DNA from: Novosphingobium sp. RL4
Lineage (GTDB): Bacteria; Pseudomonadota; Alphaproteobacteria; Sphingomonadales; Sphingomonadaceae
Assembly (NCBI RefSeq): GCF_035658495.1
Contig: NZ_CP141944.1
Coordinates: forward strand, 2,196,001-2,260,000
DNA length: 64,000 nt
Direction: 5' to 3'
Shown here one piece after another: positions 8,750-20,278 of this stretch (the first letter of the stretch is position 1; each line of letters starts with the position of its first letter). Made by a program: the position numbers and the translations under genes. Under the pieces are notes generated by a model, which was not told where the DNA came from, made no database searches, and worked only from the letters and a program-made list of their open reading frames with translations.

Positions 8750-10090
8750 ATGAACAAGCTTCTGGCCGCGACTGCGCTTTCCGCCTCGATCATTTACGCC
8801 GTCCCCGCTTCAGCCGGTGATTCGGCCGAAGTTTCCGAAGGCCGGATGCGCGCCGATGTGGAAAAACTGGTGTCCTTCGGCACCCGCCACACGCTTTCAT
8901 CGGATACCGACCCAAAGCGCGGGATCGGCGCGGCCCGGCGCTGGGCCGCCGACGAGTTCCGCAAAACCTCCAAGGCTTGTGGCGGTTGCCTCGAAGTCAC
9001 CATGCCGGAAGCCATTGTGAGCGGTACGCGCATTCCGACGCCAGTCAGGATGGTGGACGTGGTTGCGATACAGCGCGGTACCGAACGGCCCAATGAAGTG
9101 GTGATCGTCCAGGCTCATATCGACAGCCGCGTGACCGATGTGATGGACATCAAGAGCGATGCACCGGGTGCCAATGACGATGCTTCAGGCACCTCGCTCG
9201 TTCTCGAGGCCGCCCGCGTGCTGTCCAGGCGAAAGTTTCCGACCACGATCGTCTACGCCGCCCTTTCGGGCGAGGAGCAGGGGCTATATGGCGGCAAGCT
9301 GCTGGCGGAGTACGCCAGAAAACAGGGCTGGACTGTCAAGGCCGTCTTCAACAACGATATCGTTGGCGGCACTCATGGTTCCGACGGCCTCGTGGATGAT
9401 CGGCATGTGCGCGTGTTTTCCGAAGGGCCGCGTGCCGACGCAACGGACAAGACACGCGCTGATGCCCGCCGTTTTGGTGGTGAAAACGATAGTCCCGGCC
9501 GCAATATCTCTCGCTACATTGCCGCTCTGGCAGGAGGCGTTCAGGATGATCTCGCGGTTCGGCAGGTCTGGCGCGCCGACCGTATGGGGCGCGGCGGCGA
9601 TCAGATTCCGTTCCTGGAGCAGGGAAATCCGGCGGTGAGATTCTCGGTCGCGATCGAGGATTATGACCATCAGCATCAGGACCTGCGCACCGAAAACGGC
9701 GTGAAGTTCGGCGATACCATCGATGAGATGGATTTCCCCTATCTCGCCAAGGTCACGCGCCTCAACATCGCAGGTCTGGCTGCGCTCGCCAGCGCACCCA
9801 TGCCACCGGAGCCGGTGGCGGACGCCGCGGTCAAGACCTGGACCGACGTGACCTGGAAGGCAGTGGCGGGGGCTGCCGGCTATTCGGTATGGCGCCGACG
9901 CACCGATGCGCCGGAATGGGAAGCGCAGCCGTTGGTGGCGAAGACTTCGCAAACCAGCGTGAAGCTTGAAGGACTGCGCGGCGACGACTGGATACTCGGC
10001 GTAAGATCGATCGCGGCTGACGGCAGCGTCAGTCCGATTGCAGCCGCCGTTCCGGGCGGGGGTTTTACTCCGCTTGCGCAATTGCCTTGA
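8750..10090 (+). CDS. Secreted M28 family metallopeptidase
   Basis: A 446-residue exported protein. A Sec signal peptide (MNKLLAATALSASI, ending near VPASAG) is followed by an M28 aminopeptidase domain. Metal ligands are seen in VQAHIDSR, in GANDDASGTS and in the catalytic ALSGEEQGLYG. A C-terminal fibronectin-like stretch of about 90 residues (TWTDVTWKAVAGAAGYSVWRR) follows. It should hydrolyse N-terminal residues from peptides in the periplasm or outside the cell using two zinc ions. The ATG at 8750 gives the signal peptide; the longer open frame from 8567 overlaps DUF805 and is not used. Confidence 0.9.
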   Translation: MNKLLAATALSASIIYAVPASAGDSAEVSEGRMRADVEKLVSFGTRHTLSSDTDPKRGIGAARRWAADEFRKTSKACGGCLEVTMPEAIVSGTRIPTPVRMVDVVAIQRGTERPNEVVIVQAHIDSRVTDVMDIKSDAPGANDDASGTSLVLEAARVLSRRKFPTTIVYAALSGEEQGLYGGKLLAEYARKQGWTVKAVFNNDIVGGTHGSDGLVDDRHVRVFSEGPRADATDKTRADARRFGGENDSPGRNISRYIAALAGGVQDDLAVRQVWRADRMGRGGDQIPFLEQGNPAVRFSVAIEDYDHQHQDLRTENGVKFGDTIDEMDFPYLAKVTRLNIAGLAALASAPMPPEPVADAAVKTWTDVTWKAVAGAAGYSVWRRRTDAPEWEAQPLVAKTSQTSVKLEGLRGDDWILGVRSIAADGSVSPIAAAVPGGGFTPLAQLP

Positions 10091-10378
10091 AACGGATGTT
10101 TCAGGCATTGCCGAGGGAAGATCCGATGCGTCCAATTCGGTTGCCAATGCCTGCAATCGGGAGTGTGCTGACCGAGGATGGTGCATTCTCGGTTCGCAGC
10201 TCGCGGATAGGCTTGTTATGCAGCAGTGATGCGGGAAATTCGGGCTGAAGGGGATCTGGATGACAATCGCAAGGCCGGGGCACAACCCGGGATATATCGC
10301 AACAACTTGCCATTATCGCTTGCCAAAGCGTGGGAATATCTGGACGGCGCCGTTATCCAAGGGAAACGGTAAGCGATC

Positions 10379-11254
10379 ATGGGCCTGACACAACATTTCG
10401 ACCTGTTGCATGCCTTGGCCGGTATGCTGGTGGGTATTTTGGTGGGGCTGACCGGGGTTGGCGGAGGCTCGCTCATGACGCCGCTGCTGGTGCTTTTGTT
10501 CGGCGTAAGCCCGCAGACAGCGGTAGGCACCGACCTGTTGTTCGCCGCGGTGACCAAGATCGCCGGTTCCGCGGTTCACGGCAAGCGCAACACTGTCGAC
10601 TGGACGATCGTGCGCCGCATGGCTTGCGGCAGCGTGCCGGCAGCCATCGTAACTCTCGGTTTCCTGTCGTACTTCGGCAAGATCGGCAATTCCACCGAAC
10701 ATCTCATCATGATCTCGCTGGCGGTCCTCCTCGGCCTGACGGCGGTGGCGGTTGTCTGTCGGAAATGGCTGCTCAAGTTCGCGCATGACATTAATCCGGA
10801 CCAGCCCCGCTCTCGGGTCGTGGGAGGGACGGTGCTGCTCGGAGCGGCAATCGGCGTTGCGGTATCGATTTCGTCGGTAGGAGCGGGCGCGATCGGCATG
10901 ACTGTGCTGCTCATGCTCTATCCCAAGCTGCCCGTCGCCCGCATCGTCGGCTCCGATATTGCCCATGCCGTGCCGCTGGCTCTTATCGCCGGCGTGGGGC
11001 ACTGGTTTATCGGTGATGTGGACTTCGGACTTCTGGCGGTATTGCTGCTGGGATCGATCCCCGGGGTCATTCTTGGAAGCTACCTCTCGTCCCATGCGCC
11101 GGACAGGATTCTGCAGCCTCTTCTGGCCTGCGTTCTCGCCGTTTCCTCCTGGCAACTGTTCCTGAAGGCCAATTCGGCAGACAAGGCGCTGCCAACGCCG
11201 GCAACAGCCCATGCCGCAACAATCGAGGGTGAAATTCCCGAACAGCACCCGTGA
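10379..11254 (+). CDS. TSUP family (TauE/SafE) anion transporter
   Basis: A 291-residue polytopic membrane protein with two repeats of the TSUP motif. The first carries GILVGLTGVGGGSLMTP near residue 25, the second VAVSISSVGAGAIGMT near residue 160. Family members export sulfite, sulfoacetate or related organosulfur anions; the substrate here is unknown. It starts at the ATG at 10379 and is followed by a 9-bp-stem hairpin, so it is probably monocistronic. The 288-base gap before it shows no gene. Confidence 0.88.
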   Translation: MGLTQHFDLLHALAGMLVGILVGLTGVGGGSLMTPLLVLLFGVSPQTAVGTDLLFAAVTKIAGSAVHGKRNTVDWTIVRRMACGSVPAAIVTLGFLSYFGKIGNSTEHLIMISLAVLLGLTAVAVVCRKWLLKFAHDINPDQPRSRVVGGTVLLGAAIGVAVSISSVGAGAIGMTVLLMLYPKLPVARIVGSDIAHAVPLALIAGVGHWFIGDVDFGLLAVLLLGSIPGVILGSYLSSHAPDRILQPLLACVLAVSSWQLFLKANSADKALPTPATAHAATIEGEIPEQHP

Positions 11255-11258
11255 TGAC

Positions 11259-11280
11259 GGCGCCGCAATGATGCGGCGCC
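11259..11280 (+). terminator. Hairpin after the TSUP gene
   Basis: GGCGCCGCA and TGCGGCGCC pair perfectly around an ATGA loop, starting 4 bases after the TSUP stop. The tail (ATTGCAAT) is only weakly T-rich, so termination efficiency is uncertain. Confidence 0.65.
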
Positions 11281-11316
11281 ATTGCAATAAGCCCTGAACG
11301 GGCGCATGGCGCTGTC

Positions 11317-13569
11317 ATGCCTCCCAAGAACCGGCCCGAGCCTGGCCTGCCGACACGCCAGCAAATCCTCGATCTCATTCAGAATTCGTCCGACCCCGTC
11401 GGCAAACGCGAAATTGCGCGTGAATTCGGCTTGAAAGGGCAGGAGAAAATTCAGCTCAAGTCGCTGCTGAAGGACATGGCCGAGGAAGGCCTGATCGACG
11501 GCAAGCGCACAGCATTTCATCGGATGGGCGGTATGCCCAAGGTCACTGTTCTTCGCGTGGTCCAGATCGAGGAAGGCGAGGCGATCGCCATTCCCGACAC
11601 CTGGACACCGGACGATGCAACGCCGCCACCGCGCATTCGCCTGGTGGAGAAGGGGCGTGGTTCAGCGCTCAAGAAGGGCGATCGCGTACTTTCGCGCACC
11701 GAGGAAACTCCCACCGGGTGGCGCGCCTGGCCGATGAAGAAGCTCACCCTGCGATCCGAGCAGCTTCTCGGGGTCGTCGAGATCGACGGTGCGGGCAAGC
11801 CATGGTTGGCACCTGTTGACAAGCGTGTCCGCAGTTCTGCCCCGATTTCCGACCTTGGCGGCGCCGAAAAGGGCGAGTTGGTTCTGGCCGAACCGATCGG
11901 GCGATCCGCGCGTCCATCGGTGAAGGTCACGGAAATCCTGGGCGAGCCACTGGCGCCCAAAGCGTTCAGCCTTATCGCCATTCACAAGCACGGTATCCCG
12001 AACCGCTTCAACGAAGAGACCATCGAGGAAGCCGAGGCCGCGGCGAAGATGCCGCTCAGCGCCGAGAAGCGCGAAGACCTGCGGCATCTGCCGATAGTCG
12101 CCATTGATCCTTCGGACGCCCGCGACCATGACGATGCGATCTGGGCCAAGCCGGACGGCGAGGGCGGATTCGATGCACTCATCGCCATCGCCGATGTCTC
12201 TTTCTATGTGCGGCCGGGTGGTGAGATTGACCGCGAGGCGCGGCGGCGTGGCAATTCGGTCTATTTCCCCGACCGCGTCGTGCCGATGCTGCCCGAAGTG
12301 CTCAGTGCCGACGTGTGTTCGCTGCGCTCGGGAGAGGACCGCGCGGCCATGGCGTGCCACCTCAAGATCGATGCACAGGGGAAGGTCGTTGGTTGGCGGT
12401 TCACACGCGCGCTCGTCCGCATCCATGAAGTGATCGCTTACGAGGAGGCCCAGGCAAGCATTGATGAAGGCCGTGCCGAATCGCACCTTCAGGATCTGTG
12501 GGCTTGCTGGAAGGTGCTCGCCCAGGCGCGCAGCGACCGCGATCCGCTCGAACTTGAACTGCCCGAGCGCAGGGTAAAGCTGGACGATCAGGGCCGCATT
12601 GCCGAGATCGCCCTGCGCGAGCGTCTCGACGCGCACCGCGTGGTCGAGGATTTCATGATCTCCGCCAACGTTGCAGCAGCCAAGGCCCTTGAAGCCAAGG
12701 TTGCGCCGGTGGTCTACCGTGTCCATGAAGTGCCCAGCCGTGAAAAGCTCATGGCGCTGAAAGACTATCTTGCCACCTTCGGGCGCAAGCTTTCGCTTGG
12801 GCAGGTCATCACGCCGGGCCTGTTCAACCGCATGCTCAAGGACATCGCGGATGAGAGCGAGAAGGCGCTCATCATGGAAGCGGTGCTGCGCAGCCAGACA
12901 CAGGCCTATTACGGGCCGCGCAACGAAGGTCACTTCGGCCTCGCGCTCGGTTCTTACGCCCATTTCACGTCGCCGATCCGTCGCTATGCCGACCTTCTGG
13001 TCCACCGCGCGCTGGTCGATGCCTATGGACTGGAGCAACCGGCGCCCAAGGGCAAGATTCCCGCGACCTCCGGCTTGTCCGAGCGCGACCGTGACGATCT
13101 CGGCCGCGTCAGCGAGGCCATCAGCGCCGCCGAGCGCCGCGCCATGGAGGCCGAGCGCGAGACGATCGACCGATACGTTGCGGCATGGCTTTCCGCCCGT
13201 GTCGGTGATGTGTTCGACACGCGCATCACCGGAGTTCAGAAGTTCGGGTTCTTCGCCACGATCATCGGCCTTGGTGGCGATGGTCTGGTGCCGGTTTCGA
13301 CTCTGGGCGCGGAACGCTTCTCTTATGACGAGAAGGCACAGATTCTCGAAGGCGAAAGCACGGGCACCACTTATGCAATGGGCCAGATCCTGCGGCTGCG
13401 CCTGGCCGAGGCCAATCCGCTTACCGGTGCGCTCAAGTTCGAGCTGGAAGAGGGTGGCGGCCGTATCGAGCCGCGCGGCAAGCCCCAGGAATTGAAGAAG
13501 AAGGGCAAGCACTTCGTCGGCAAGCGCGGGCGGCCCGGCAACATTCGCCATCAGGGGCGCAGGAAGTAG
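11317..13569 (+). CDS. rnr: Ribonuclease R
   Basis: A 750-residue processive 3'-5' exoribonuclease of the RNase II/R family. An N-terminal winged-helix segment (residues 10-70) is followed by cold-shock domains. The RNB catalytic core has the metal-binding acidic motif VAIDPSDARDHDDAIW near residue 265 and SPIRRYADLLVHRAL near residue 550. An S1 domain follows (VFDTRITGVQKFGFF, about residue 630), then a Lys/Arg-rich tail. It degrades structured RNA. It ends in a convergent arrangement with the universal stress protein gene, with a hairpin between. Confidence 0.96.
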   Translation: MPPKNRPEPGLPTRQQILDLIQNSSDPVGKREIAREFGLKGQEKIQLKSLLKDMAEEGLIDGKRTAFHRMGGMPKVTVLRVVQIEEGEAIAIPDTWTPDDATPPPRIRLVEKGRGSALKKGDRVLSRTEETPTGWRAWPMKKLTLRSEQLLGVVEIDGAGKPWLAPVDKRVRSSAPISDLGGAEKGELVLAEPIGRSARPSVKVTEILGEPLAPKAFSLIAIHKHGIPNRFNEETIEEAEAAAKMPLSAEKREDLRHLPIVAIDPSDARDHDDAIWAKPDGEGGFDALIAIADVSFYVRPGGEIDREARRRGNSVYFPDRVVPMLPEVLSADVCSLRSGEDRAAMACHLKIDAQGKVVGWRFTRALVRIHEVIAYEEAQASIDEGRAESHLQDLWACWKVLAQARSDRDPLELELPERRVKLDDQGRIAEIALRERLDAHRVVEDFMISANVAAAKALEAKVAPVVYRVHEVPSREKLMALKDYLATFGRKLSLGQVITPGLFNRMLKDIADESEKALIMEAVLRSQTQAYYGPRNEGHFGLALGSYAHFTSPIRRYADLLVHRALVDAYGLEQPAPKGKIPATSGLSERDRDDLGRVSEAISAAERRAMEAERETIDRYVAAWLSARVGDVFDTRITGVQKFGFFATIIGLGGDGLVPVSTLGAERFSYDEKAQILEGESTGTTYAMGQILRLRLAEANPLTGALKFELEEGGGRIEPRGKPQELKKKGKHFVGKRGRPGNIRHQGRRK

Positions 13570-13577
13570 TCGGTCGT

Positions 13578-13604
13578 TTCGTCCCGAATTCGCTTCGGGA
13601 CGAA
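13578..13604. terminator. Bidirectional hairpin between rnr and the usp gene
   Basis: TTCGTCCCGAA pairs perfectly with TTCGGGACGAA (11-bp stem, loop TTCGC). It lies between the convergent stops of rnr (13569) and usp (13621). A short T-run (13611-13614) follows on the plus strand. Confidence 0.75.
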
Positions 13605-13620
13605 CGCCGCTTTTGCGATC

Positions 13621-14076
13621 CTAGCTCAGGCGCTCGATCGCTTCGGCATCGAGGGTGCCGGGAATCACGAAAACGGGGCAGGGCATCTGCCCCAGTCCGG
13701 CGCCGGTGAAGTGCGCAACGAGTGGGCCCGGCCCGCCTTCCCGGGCGGCGCCGAGCACGAGTGCCGAGACCTCGGCGTGCTCTTTCAGGTACTGCCGCAC
13801 GATCTTGATGTCCTCGCCCATGCGGACCGAGATTACCGGCATCTTAGCGCCTTGTGATAAAAGGTTGCCGGCGGCGGCCGTCACCAGCGTTTCCGCACGG
13901 GCGCGGGCCTCTTCCTCGATGGTAGCCTGAACCCCCCCGAAGGCATTGAACGGCTGGGGCGGCACGAGGGCCAGCAGATGCAGTGCACCATCGGTCTTCG
14001 CGGCGCGGCGCGCCGCGAATTGCAGCGCCACCAGCGCTTCTTCCGTTTCGTCGACGATGACCAGGTAGATGCGCAT
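13621..14076 (-). CDS. Universal stress protein (UspA family)
   Basis: A 151-residue single USP domain. It starts with the core strand [18 protein letters not shown] and contains a late glycine-rich segment ([20 protein letters not shown]) that resembles, with changes, the ATP-binding GxxGxxxxxxxG(S/T) loop; the final Ser/Thr is less canonical here. Usp proteins help cells survive starvation and other stress; the ligand here is unknown. It is transcribed divergently from the pdhC cluster, with 166 bases between the starts. Confidence 0.85.
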   Translation of the reverse strand: MRIYLVIVDETEEALVALQFAARRAAKTDGALHLLALVPPQPFNAFGGVQATIEEEARARAETLVTAAAGNLLSQGAKMPVISVRMGEDIKIVRQYLKEHAEVSALVLGAAREGGPGPLVAHFTGAGLGQMPCPVFVIPGTLDAEAIERLS

Positions 14077-14242
14077 AGTGTTCCCTCTTGAACACGGGTT
14101 ATCGGGCTATTCAGGTCACGGTGCAAGCCATCACGAATGCGAAAAAAGGCGTGCGAAGGCGCTTGTGCGCGCGGCTCAACTTGTCCAAGGAAAGGCGGAC
14201 CCCGCACACCTCCCCAGGAAAACAAGGGACACACAAGCTTCC

Positions 14243-15553
14243 ATGCCCATCGAGATCAAGATGCCCGCCCTGTCCCCCACGATGGAAGAGGGAAAACTGG
14301 CAAAATGGCTGGTTAAGGAAGGCGACACCGTCAGCTCCGGCGATATCATGGCCGAAATCGAAACCGATAAGGCCACGATGGAGTTCGAAGCCGTCGACGA
14401 AGGCACCATCGGCAAGATCATGATCGCCGAAGGTACCGAAGGCGTGAAGGTTGGAACCGTGATCGCCGTCCTCGCCGGTGAAGGTGAAGACGTCAGTGCC
14501 GTTTCCGCCGCACCTGCCGCCGCCAAGACCGAGGCCCCCAAGGCAGCCGATGCCGCTCCGGCTCCGGCTGCCGCCGCGCCTGCCCCGGTCGCCTCTGTGC
14601 CTGCTGCCAAGGACGGCCGCGTTGCCGCTTCGCCGCTTGCCAAGCGTATCGCTGCCGACAAGGGCGTAGACCTTGCCACCGTGAAGGGTTCCGGCCCGAA
14701 CGGCCGCATCGTCAAGGCAGACGTCGAAAGCGCGCAGCCCGGTTCGGCCAAGCCTGCGGCCGCCGCTCCGGCGCCTGCTGCCGCCGCGCCCGCCGCCGCC
14801 GAAGCCAAGGCTCCTCCCGTCGACATGGCACCGGAAACCCGTGCGCTGCTCGACGATCGGGTTCCGCACGCGGTCACCAAGCTTTCGGGAATGCGCAAGA
14901 CGATCGCCAAGCGCCTTACCCAGTCCAAGCAGGAAGCGCCGCACATCTACCTTTCGGTCGATGTCCGCCTCGACAAGCTTATGGCGCTGCGCGCCGAACT
15001 GAACGCCATGCTCGAAAAGCAGGGCGTGAAGGTCTCGGTCAACGACATGCTGGTCAAGGCACTTGGCCGCGCGCTGATCGACGTGCCGGAGTGCAACGTG
15101 ACCTTCGCCGGCAACGAACTGATCACTTACGCCCGAGCCGACATCTCTGTCGCAGTCTCGATCCCCGGCGGGCTCATCACCCCGATCGTCACCGATGCGA
15201 GCGGCAAGTCCTTCTCGCAGATCGCCAAGGACATGAAGGATCTTGGCACGCGTGCCCGCGAAGGCAAGCTTGCTCCCGGCGAGTATCAGGGCGGCACCGC
15301 CTCGATCTCGAACATGGGCATGATGGGCATCAAGCAGTTCTCGGCCGTCATCAACCCGCCGCAGTCGACCATCCTGGCGATCGGCGCGGGTGACAAGCGC
15401 CCGTGGGTCATGCCCGACGGCACGCTCGGCGTGGCGACCGTCATGAGCGCAACCGGCAGCTTCGACCACCGCGCGGTGGACGGCGCCGATGGTGCGCGCC
15501 TGATGGCCGCGTTCCGCGAATACGTCGAGACCCCGCTCGGGATGGTCGCCTGA
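14243..15553 (+). CDS. pdhC: Pyruvate dehydrogenase E2, dihydrolipoamide acetyltransferase
   Basis: A 436-residue E2 core enzyme. One lipoyl domain (lipoyl-lysine in [12 protein letters not shown], about residue 42) is followed by an Ala/Pro linker and a peripheral subunit-binding domain ([18 protein letters not shown]). A second Ala/Pro linker leads to the acetyltransferase domain ending with the catalytic [12 protein letters not shown]. It transfers acetyl from E1 to CoA. The ATG at 14243 matches the family N-terminus [14 protein letters not shown]; the upstream in-frame extension is rejected. E1 genes are not adjacent; E3 (lpdA) lies two genes downstream. Confidence 0.95.
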   Translation: MPIEIKMPALSPTMEEGKLAKWLVKEGDTVSSGDIMAEIETDKATMEFEAVDEGTIGKIMIAEGTEGVKVGTVIAVLAGEGEDVSAVSAAPAAAKTEAPKAADAAPAPAAAAPAPVASVPAAKDGRVAASPLAKRIAADKGVDLATVKGSGPNGRIVKADVESAQPGSAKPAAAAPAPAAAAPAAAEAKAPPVDMAPETRALLDDRVPHAVTKLSGMRKTIAKRLTQSKQEAPHIYLSVDVRLDKLMALRAELNAMLEKQGVKVSVNDMLVKALGRALIDVPECNVTFAGNELITYARADISVAVSIPGGLITPIVTDASGKSFSQIAKDMKDLGTRAREGKLAPGEYQGGTASISNMGMMGIKQFSAVINPPQSTILAIGAGDKRPWVMPDGTLGVATVMSATGSFDHRAVDGADGARLMAAFREYVETPLGMVA

Positions 15554-15554
15554 C

Positions 15555-15935
15555 GTGAGCGAGCATCCACGCGATCCGGTGATCCGGGTCACGGCCATGC
15601 CGGCTGACGCCAACGCCTATGGAGACATCTTCGGCGGCTGGCTGATGAGCCAGATGGACATGGGTGCCGGCCTCGTCGCCGCCCGTCGCTCGCGCGGACG
15701 CGCGGTGACGGTGGCGATGGACGGCATGCAGTTCCACCTGCCGGTCAAGGTTGGCGACGAGGTTTCGGTCTACGGCGAAATTCAGCGCGTGGGCCGTACT
15801 TCGCTGACCATCGCCATCGAGGCATGGCGTCGGCACCGGCATGAAGAGGAAGAAGTGAAGGTGACACAGGCGGTGTTCACCTTCGTCGCGGTGAACGAAT
15901 TCGGCAAACCGCGCGTCATCGATCAGGAGAAATAA
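15555..15935 (+). CDS. Acyl-CoA thioesterase, YciA-like hotdog fold
   Basis: A 126-residue single hotdog domain with the family segment NAYGDIFGGWLMSQMDMG, containing the catalytic Asp, and a central GMQFHLPVKVGDEV strand. It hydrolyses acyl-CoA to CoA and free acid; the chain-length preference is unknown. GTG at 15555 starts one base after the pdhC stop, and lpdA follows within 4 bases. The gene therefore sits inside the PDH operon, where recovering CoA or trimming acyl-CoA would fit. Confidence 0.88.
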   Translation: MSEHPRDPVIRVTAMPADANAYGDIFGGWLMSQMDMGAGLVAARRSRGRAVTVAMDGMQFHLPVKVGDEVSVYGEIQRVGRTSLTIAIEAWRRHRHEEEEVKVTQAVFTFVAVNEFGKPRVIDQEK

Positions 15936-15939
15936 CTCA

Positions 15940-17358
15940 GTGGCTGATACTTACGACGTCATCGTCCTCGGTTCCGGCCCCGGCGGCTACGTTTCGGCGA
16001 TCCGCTGTGCGCAACTCGGACTGAAGACCGCCATCGTCGAGCGCGAACGCCTCGGCGGCATCTGCCTCAACTGGGGTTGCATCCCGACCAAGGCGCTGCT
16101 GCGCTCGGCCGAGGTGTTCCACCAGATGAAGCACGCCAAGGATTACGGCCTGGCGGCGGACAACATCACCGCCGACCTCGACGCGGTGGTCAAGCGCTCG
16201 CGCGGGGTAGCCGACAAGCTCAATCAGGGCGTTACGCACCTGATGAAGAAGAACAAGATTGCCGTGCACTTCGGCAACGGCAAGCTCGTGGCTCCGGGCA
16301 AGCTCTCCGTCACCGATGCCGACGGCAAGGCGACCGAACTGGCCGCCAAGCACATCATCATCGCCACGGGTGCCCGCGCGCGTGACCTTCCCAAGCCCAA
16401 GGCCGACGGAGAGCGCGTGTGGACCTATCGCCACGCGATGACGCCGAAGGAAATGCCGAAGAAGCTCCTGGTCATCGGTTCGGGCGCGATCGGTATCGAA
16501 TTCGCCAGCTTCTACAACGACATGGGTGTCGATACGACCGTCGTCGAGATGATGGACCGTATCGTTCCTGTTGAGGACGCCGACGTCTCCACCTTCCTCG
16601 AGAAGGCGCTGACCAAGCAGGGCCTCAAGATCATGACGGGCGCCAAGACCGGCGATATCGCGGTCGGCAAGGACGGCGTGAAGGTTGCGTTGACCGACAA
16701 GAAGGGCAAGACCGAAACGGTCGAGTTCAGCCATGTCATCGTCGCGATCGGCATTGTCCCCAATGTCGAGAACATCGGGCTGGAAGATCTCGGTATCGAA
16801 CCCGACAAGCGCTTCCACATCAAGGTCGATCCCTACGGCCGCACCAACGTCAAGGGCGTGTGGGCCATTGGCGACTGTGTGGAAGGCCCCTGGCTGGCAC
16901 ACAAGGCCAGCCACGAAGGTGTCACCACTGCCGAAACCATTGCTCAGGAACTGGGCAACAAGGACGTTCACCCGCACCCGCTCGATCGTAACAACATCCC
17001 GGGTTGCACCTACTGCCACCCGCAGGTGGCGTCGGTCGGCATGACCGAGGCCAAGGCCAAGGAAGCGGGCTACGAGCTGAAGGTCGGCAACTTCCCGTTC
17101 GTCGGTAACGGCAAGGCGATCGCTCTCGGCGAGCCGGAAGGCTTCATCAAGACCGTGTTCGACGCCAAGACCGGCGAATTGCTGGGGGCTCACATGATCG
17201 GCGCGGAAGTTACCGAGTTGATCCAGGGCTACGTGGTCGGCAAGACCCTCGAAACCACCGAGGCCGAACTGATCCAGACCGTGTTCCCGCACCCGACACT
17301 GTCGGAAATGATGCACGAGGCGACGCTCTCGGCTTACGGTCGCGCTATCCACTTCTAA
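15940..17358 (+). CDS. lpdA: Dihydrolipoyl dehydrogenase (E3)
   Basis: A 472-residue flavoprotein disulfide reductase. The FAD motif VLGSGPGGYVSAIRCAQ is near residue 10 and the redox-active CxxxxC lies in GGICLNWGCIPTKALL (about residues 42-47). An NAD-binding GSGAIGIEFASFY and the C-terminal catalytic HPHPTLSEMMHEA follow. It reoxidises the lipoyl groups of E2. GTG at 15940 lies 4 bases after the thioesterase stop. The gene ends in a strong terminator. Confidence 0.96.
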   Translation: MADTYDVIVLGSGPGGYVSAIRCAQLGLKTAIVERERLGGICLNWGCIPTKALLRSAEVFHQMKHAKDYGLAADNITADLDAVVKRSRGVADKLNQGVTHLMKKNKIAVHFGNGKLVAPGKLSVTDADGKATELAAKHIIIATGARARDLPKPKADGERVWTYRHAMTPKEMPKKLLVIGSGAIGIEFASFYNDMGVDTTVVEMMDRIVPVEDADVSTFLEKALTKQGLKIMTGAKTGDIAVGKDGVKVALTDKKGKTETVEFSHVIVAIGIVPNVENIGLEDLGIEPDKRFHIKVDPYGRTNVKGVWAIGDCVEGPWLAHKASHEGVTTAETIAQELGNKDVHPHPLDRNNIPGCTYCHPQVASVGMTEAKAKEAGYELKVGNFPFVGNGKAIALGEPEGFIKTVFDAKTGELLGAHMIGAEVTELIQGYVVGKTLETTEAELIQTVFPHPTLSEMMHEATLSAYGRAIHF

Positions 17359-17386
17359 GGATCGCGTCTCCGGACGAAAATGAGAA

Positions 17387-17419
17387 GGGCGGGTCCTTGC
17401 GGGCCCGCCCTTTCTCTTT
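17387..17419 (+). terminator. Rho-independent terminator of the pdhC-lpdA cluster
   Basis: GGGCGGGTCC and GGGCCCGCCC form a 10-bp stem (one G-T pair) around TTGC, followed by TTTCTCTTT. It lies 28 bases after the lpdA stop. Confidence 0.9.
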
Positions 17420-17442
17420 GGTTCGGTAGCGGAGGATCGCGC

Positions 17443-17955
17443 TCAGCCGAAGTTCTTGGAGAGTATGACCAGAGTGGGATCGCCGATGAAGGGTTCGGGG
17501 ATGAAACCCTTGTCACGTTCCACCTCGATGGCAGCGCTGTTTTCGCGGCTTTCGATGGCGATGATGCGCTTGCAGCCGCGGGCATCGGCCTGTTTGCCGA
17601 GGAAGTCGAGCATGGCCCAGCCGACGCCCTTGCCCTTGTGATCCGCTCGCACTGAAATCGCTACTTCGGCGGAATCGCTGTTGTCGTCGAAGGCGAGCAC
17701 GCCCGAGGCGATGATCCCGCCGTCTTCAGAGAATCCCAGCCACGATTCGGTACGGTAATGGTCCGCTTTGACGATGGGTGCGATCTGCTGCGGGCTGACC
17801 CTGTCGGCGGCGGCGAAGAAGCGGAACCGCCGGTCGTCATCGGTTACCCGTTCGAAGAATTCCGCCAGAGCCTCGGCATCGTTCTGGGTGGCCGGGCGGA
17901 CGTCGAGCACGATCCCGGAACGGGTTGGCAGCGTGATGGCGTCATTGAGGGACAT
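17443..17955 (-). CDS. GNAT family N-acetyltransferase
   Basis: A 170-residue acetyltransferase fold. The VRPATQNDAEALAEFF opening and the acetyl-CoA pyrophosphate loop in VRADHKGKGVGWAMLD (RxxxxGxG/A type) are clear. The substrate is unknown; the sequence resembles the GNAT modules found in protein acetyltransferases of the Pat type. The ATG at 17955 is used; a longer open frame to 18027 runs into the intergenic region. It is convergent with lpdA and divergent from acs. A link to Acs acetylation is an attractive guess from the neighbourhood only. Confidence 0.85.
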   Translation of the reverse strand: MSLNDAITLPTRSGIVLDVRPATQNDAEALAEFFERVTDDDRRFRFFAAADRVSPQQIAPIVKADHYRTESWLGFSEDGGIIASGVLAFDDNSDSAEVAISVRADHKGKGVGWAMLDFLGKQADARGCKRIIAIESRENSAAIEVERDKGFIPEPFIGDPTLVILSKNFG

Positions 17956-18072
17956 GGGTCGAACTCCACTGGAATTGTGTCGGTTCCTTAGGCGCTTGTA
18001 CCATGATCCGGCATTGATCGGGATCATCGAACGCCGTCGCCTGCGGCCAAGGCTAACACGACCTGTCGGTTA

Positions 18073-18090
18073 TGTCCCGCTAGTGGGACA
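18073..18090. promoter_or_regulatory. 18-bp dyad between the GNAT gene and acs
   Basis: TGTCCC and GGGACA flank a CTAG core; the full 18 bases are palindromic except for one pair. The site lies 123 bases upstream of acs and 117 bases upstream of the divergent GNAT gene, so it could serve either as an operator. No regulator is assigned. Confidence 0.35.
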
Positions 18091-18213
18091 AGTCGTTGCA
18101 AGACAGGTAGCGCTTGGCGATTCATCGGTTAATGTAGGGAGGAACCGGCCGCTCGCGAAGCTGGCCTAGAAAGTCGTTTGCCGGGCAGTGCCTGGCGAGA
18201 GGAGTAGGAAGTC

Positions 18214-20163
<1,950 letters not shown>

Positions 20164-20182
20164 AGATCCCAGGACCGCAGCG

Positions 20183-20229
20183 AAAAGGGGCGGGAGGCGA
20201 ATATGAAAGATTCGCCTCCCGCCCCTTTT
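20183..20229. terminator. Long bidirectional terminator between acs and the spermidine-synthase-like gene
   Basis: A perfect 20-bp stem: AAAAGGGGCGGGAGGCGAAT pairs with its exact complement around the loop ATGAAAG. It has A-runs and T-runs at both ends, so it can act on both converging transcripts. Confidence 0.93.
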
Positions 20230-20278
20230 GCAAACGGTCTGTTCGATCAGGCTTTCGCCCGGCCTGCGGCCGGACTGA

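Noticed and set aside
10088..10103. TGAAAC-GGAT-GTTTCA hairpin at the end of the M28 peptidase gene
   Set aside because: Only 6 bp with no T-run and it begins inside the coding end; too weak to call a terminator.
11662..13551. 629-codon minus-strand frame opposite rnr
   Set aside because: Complement shadow of RNase R; no recognisable motif.
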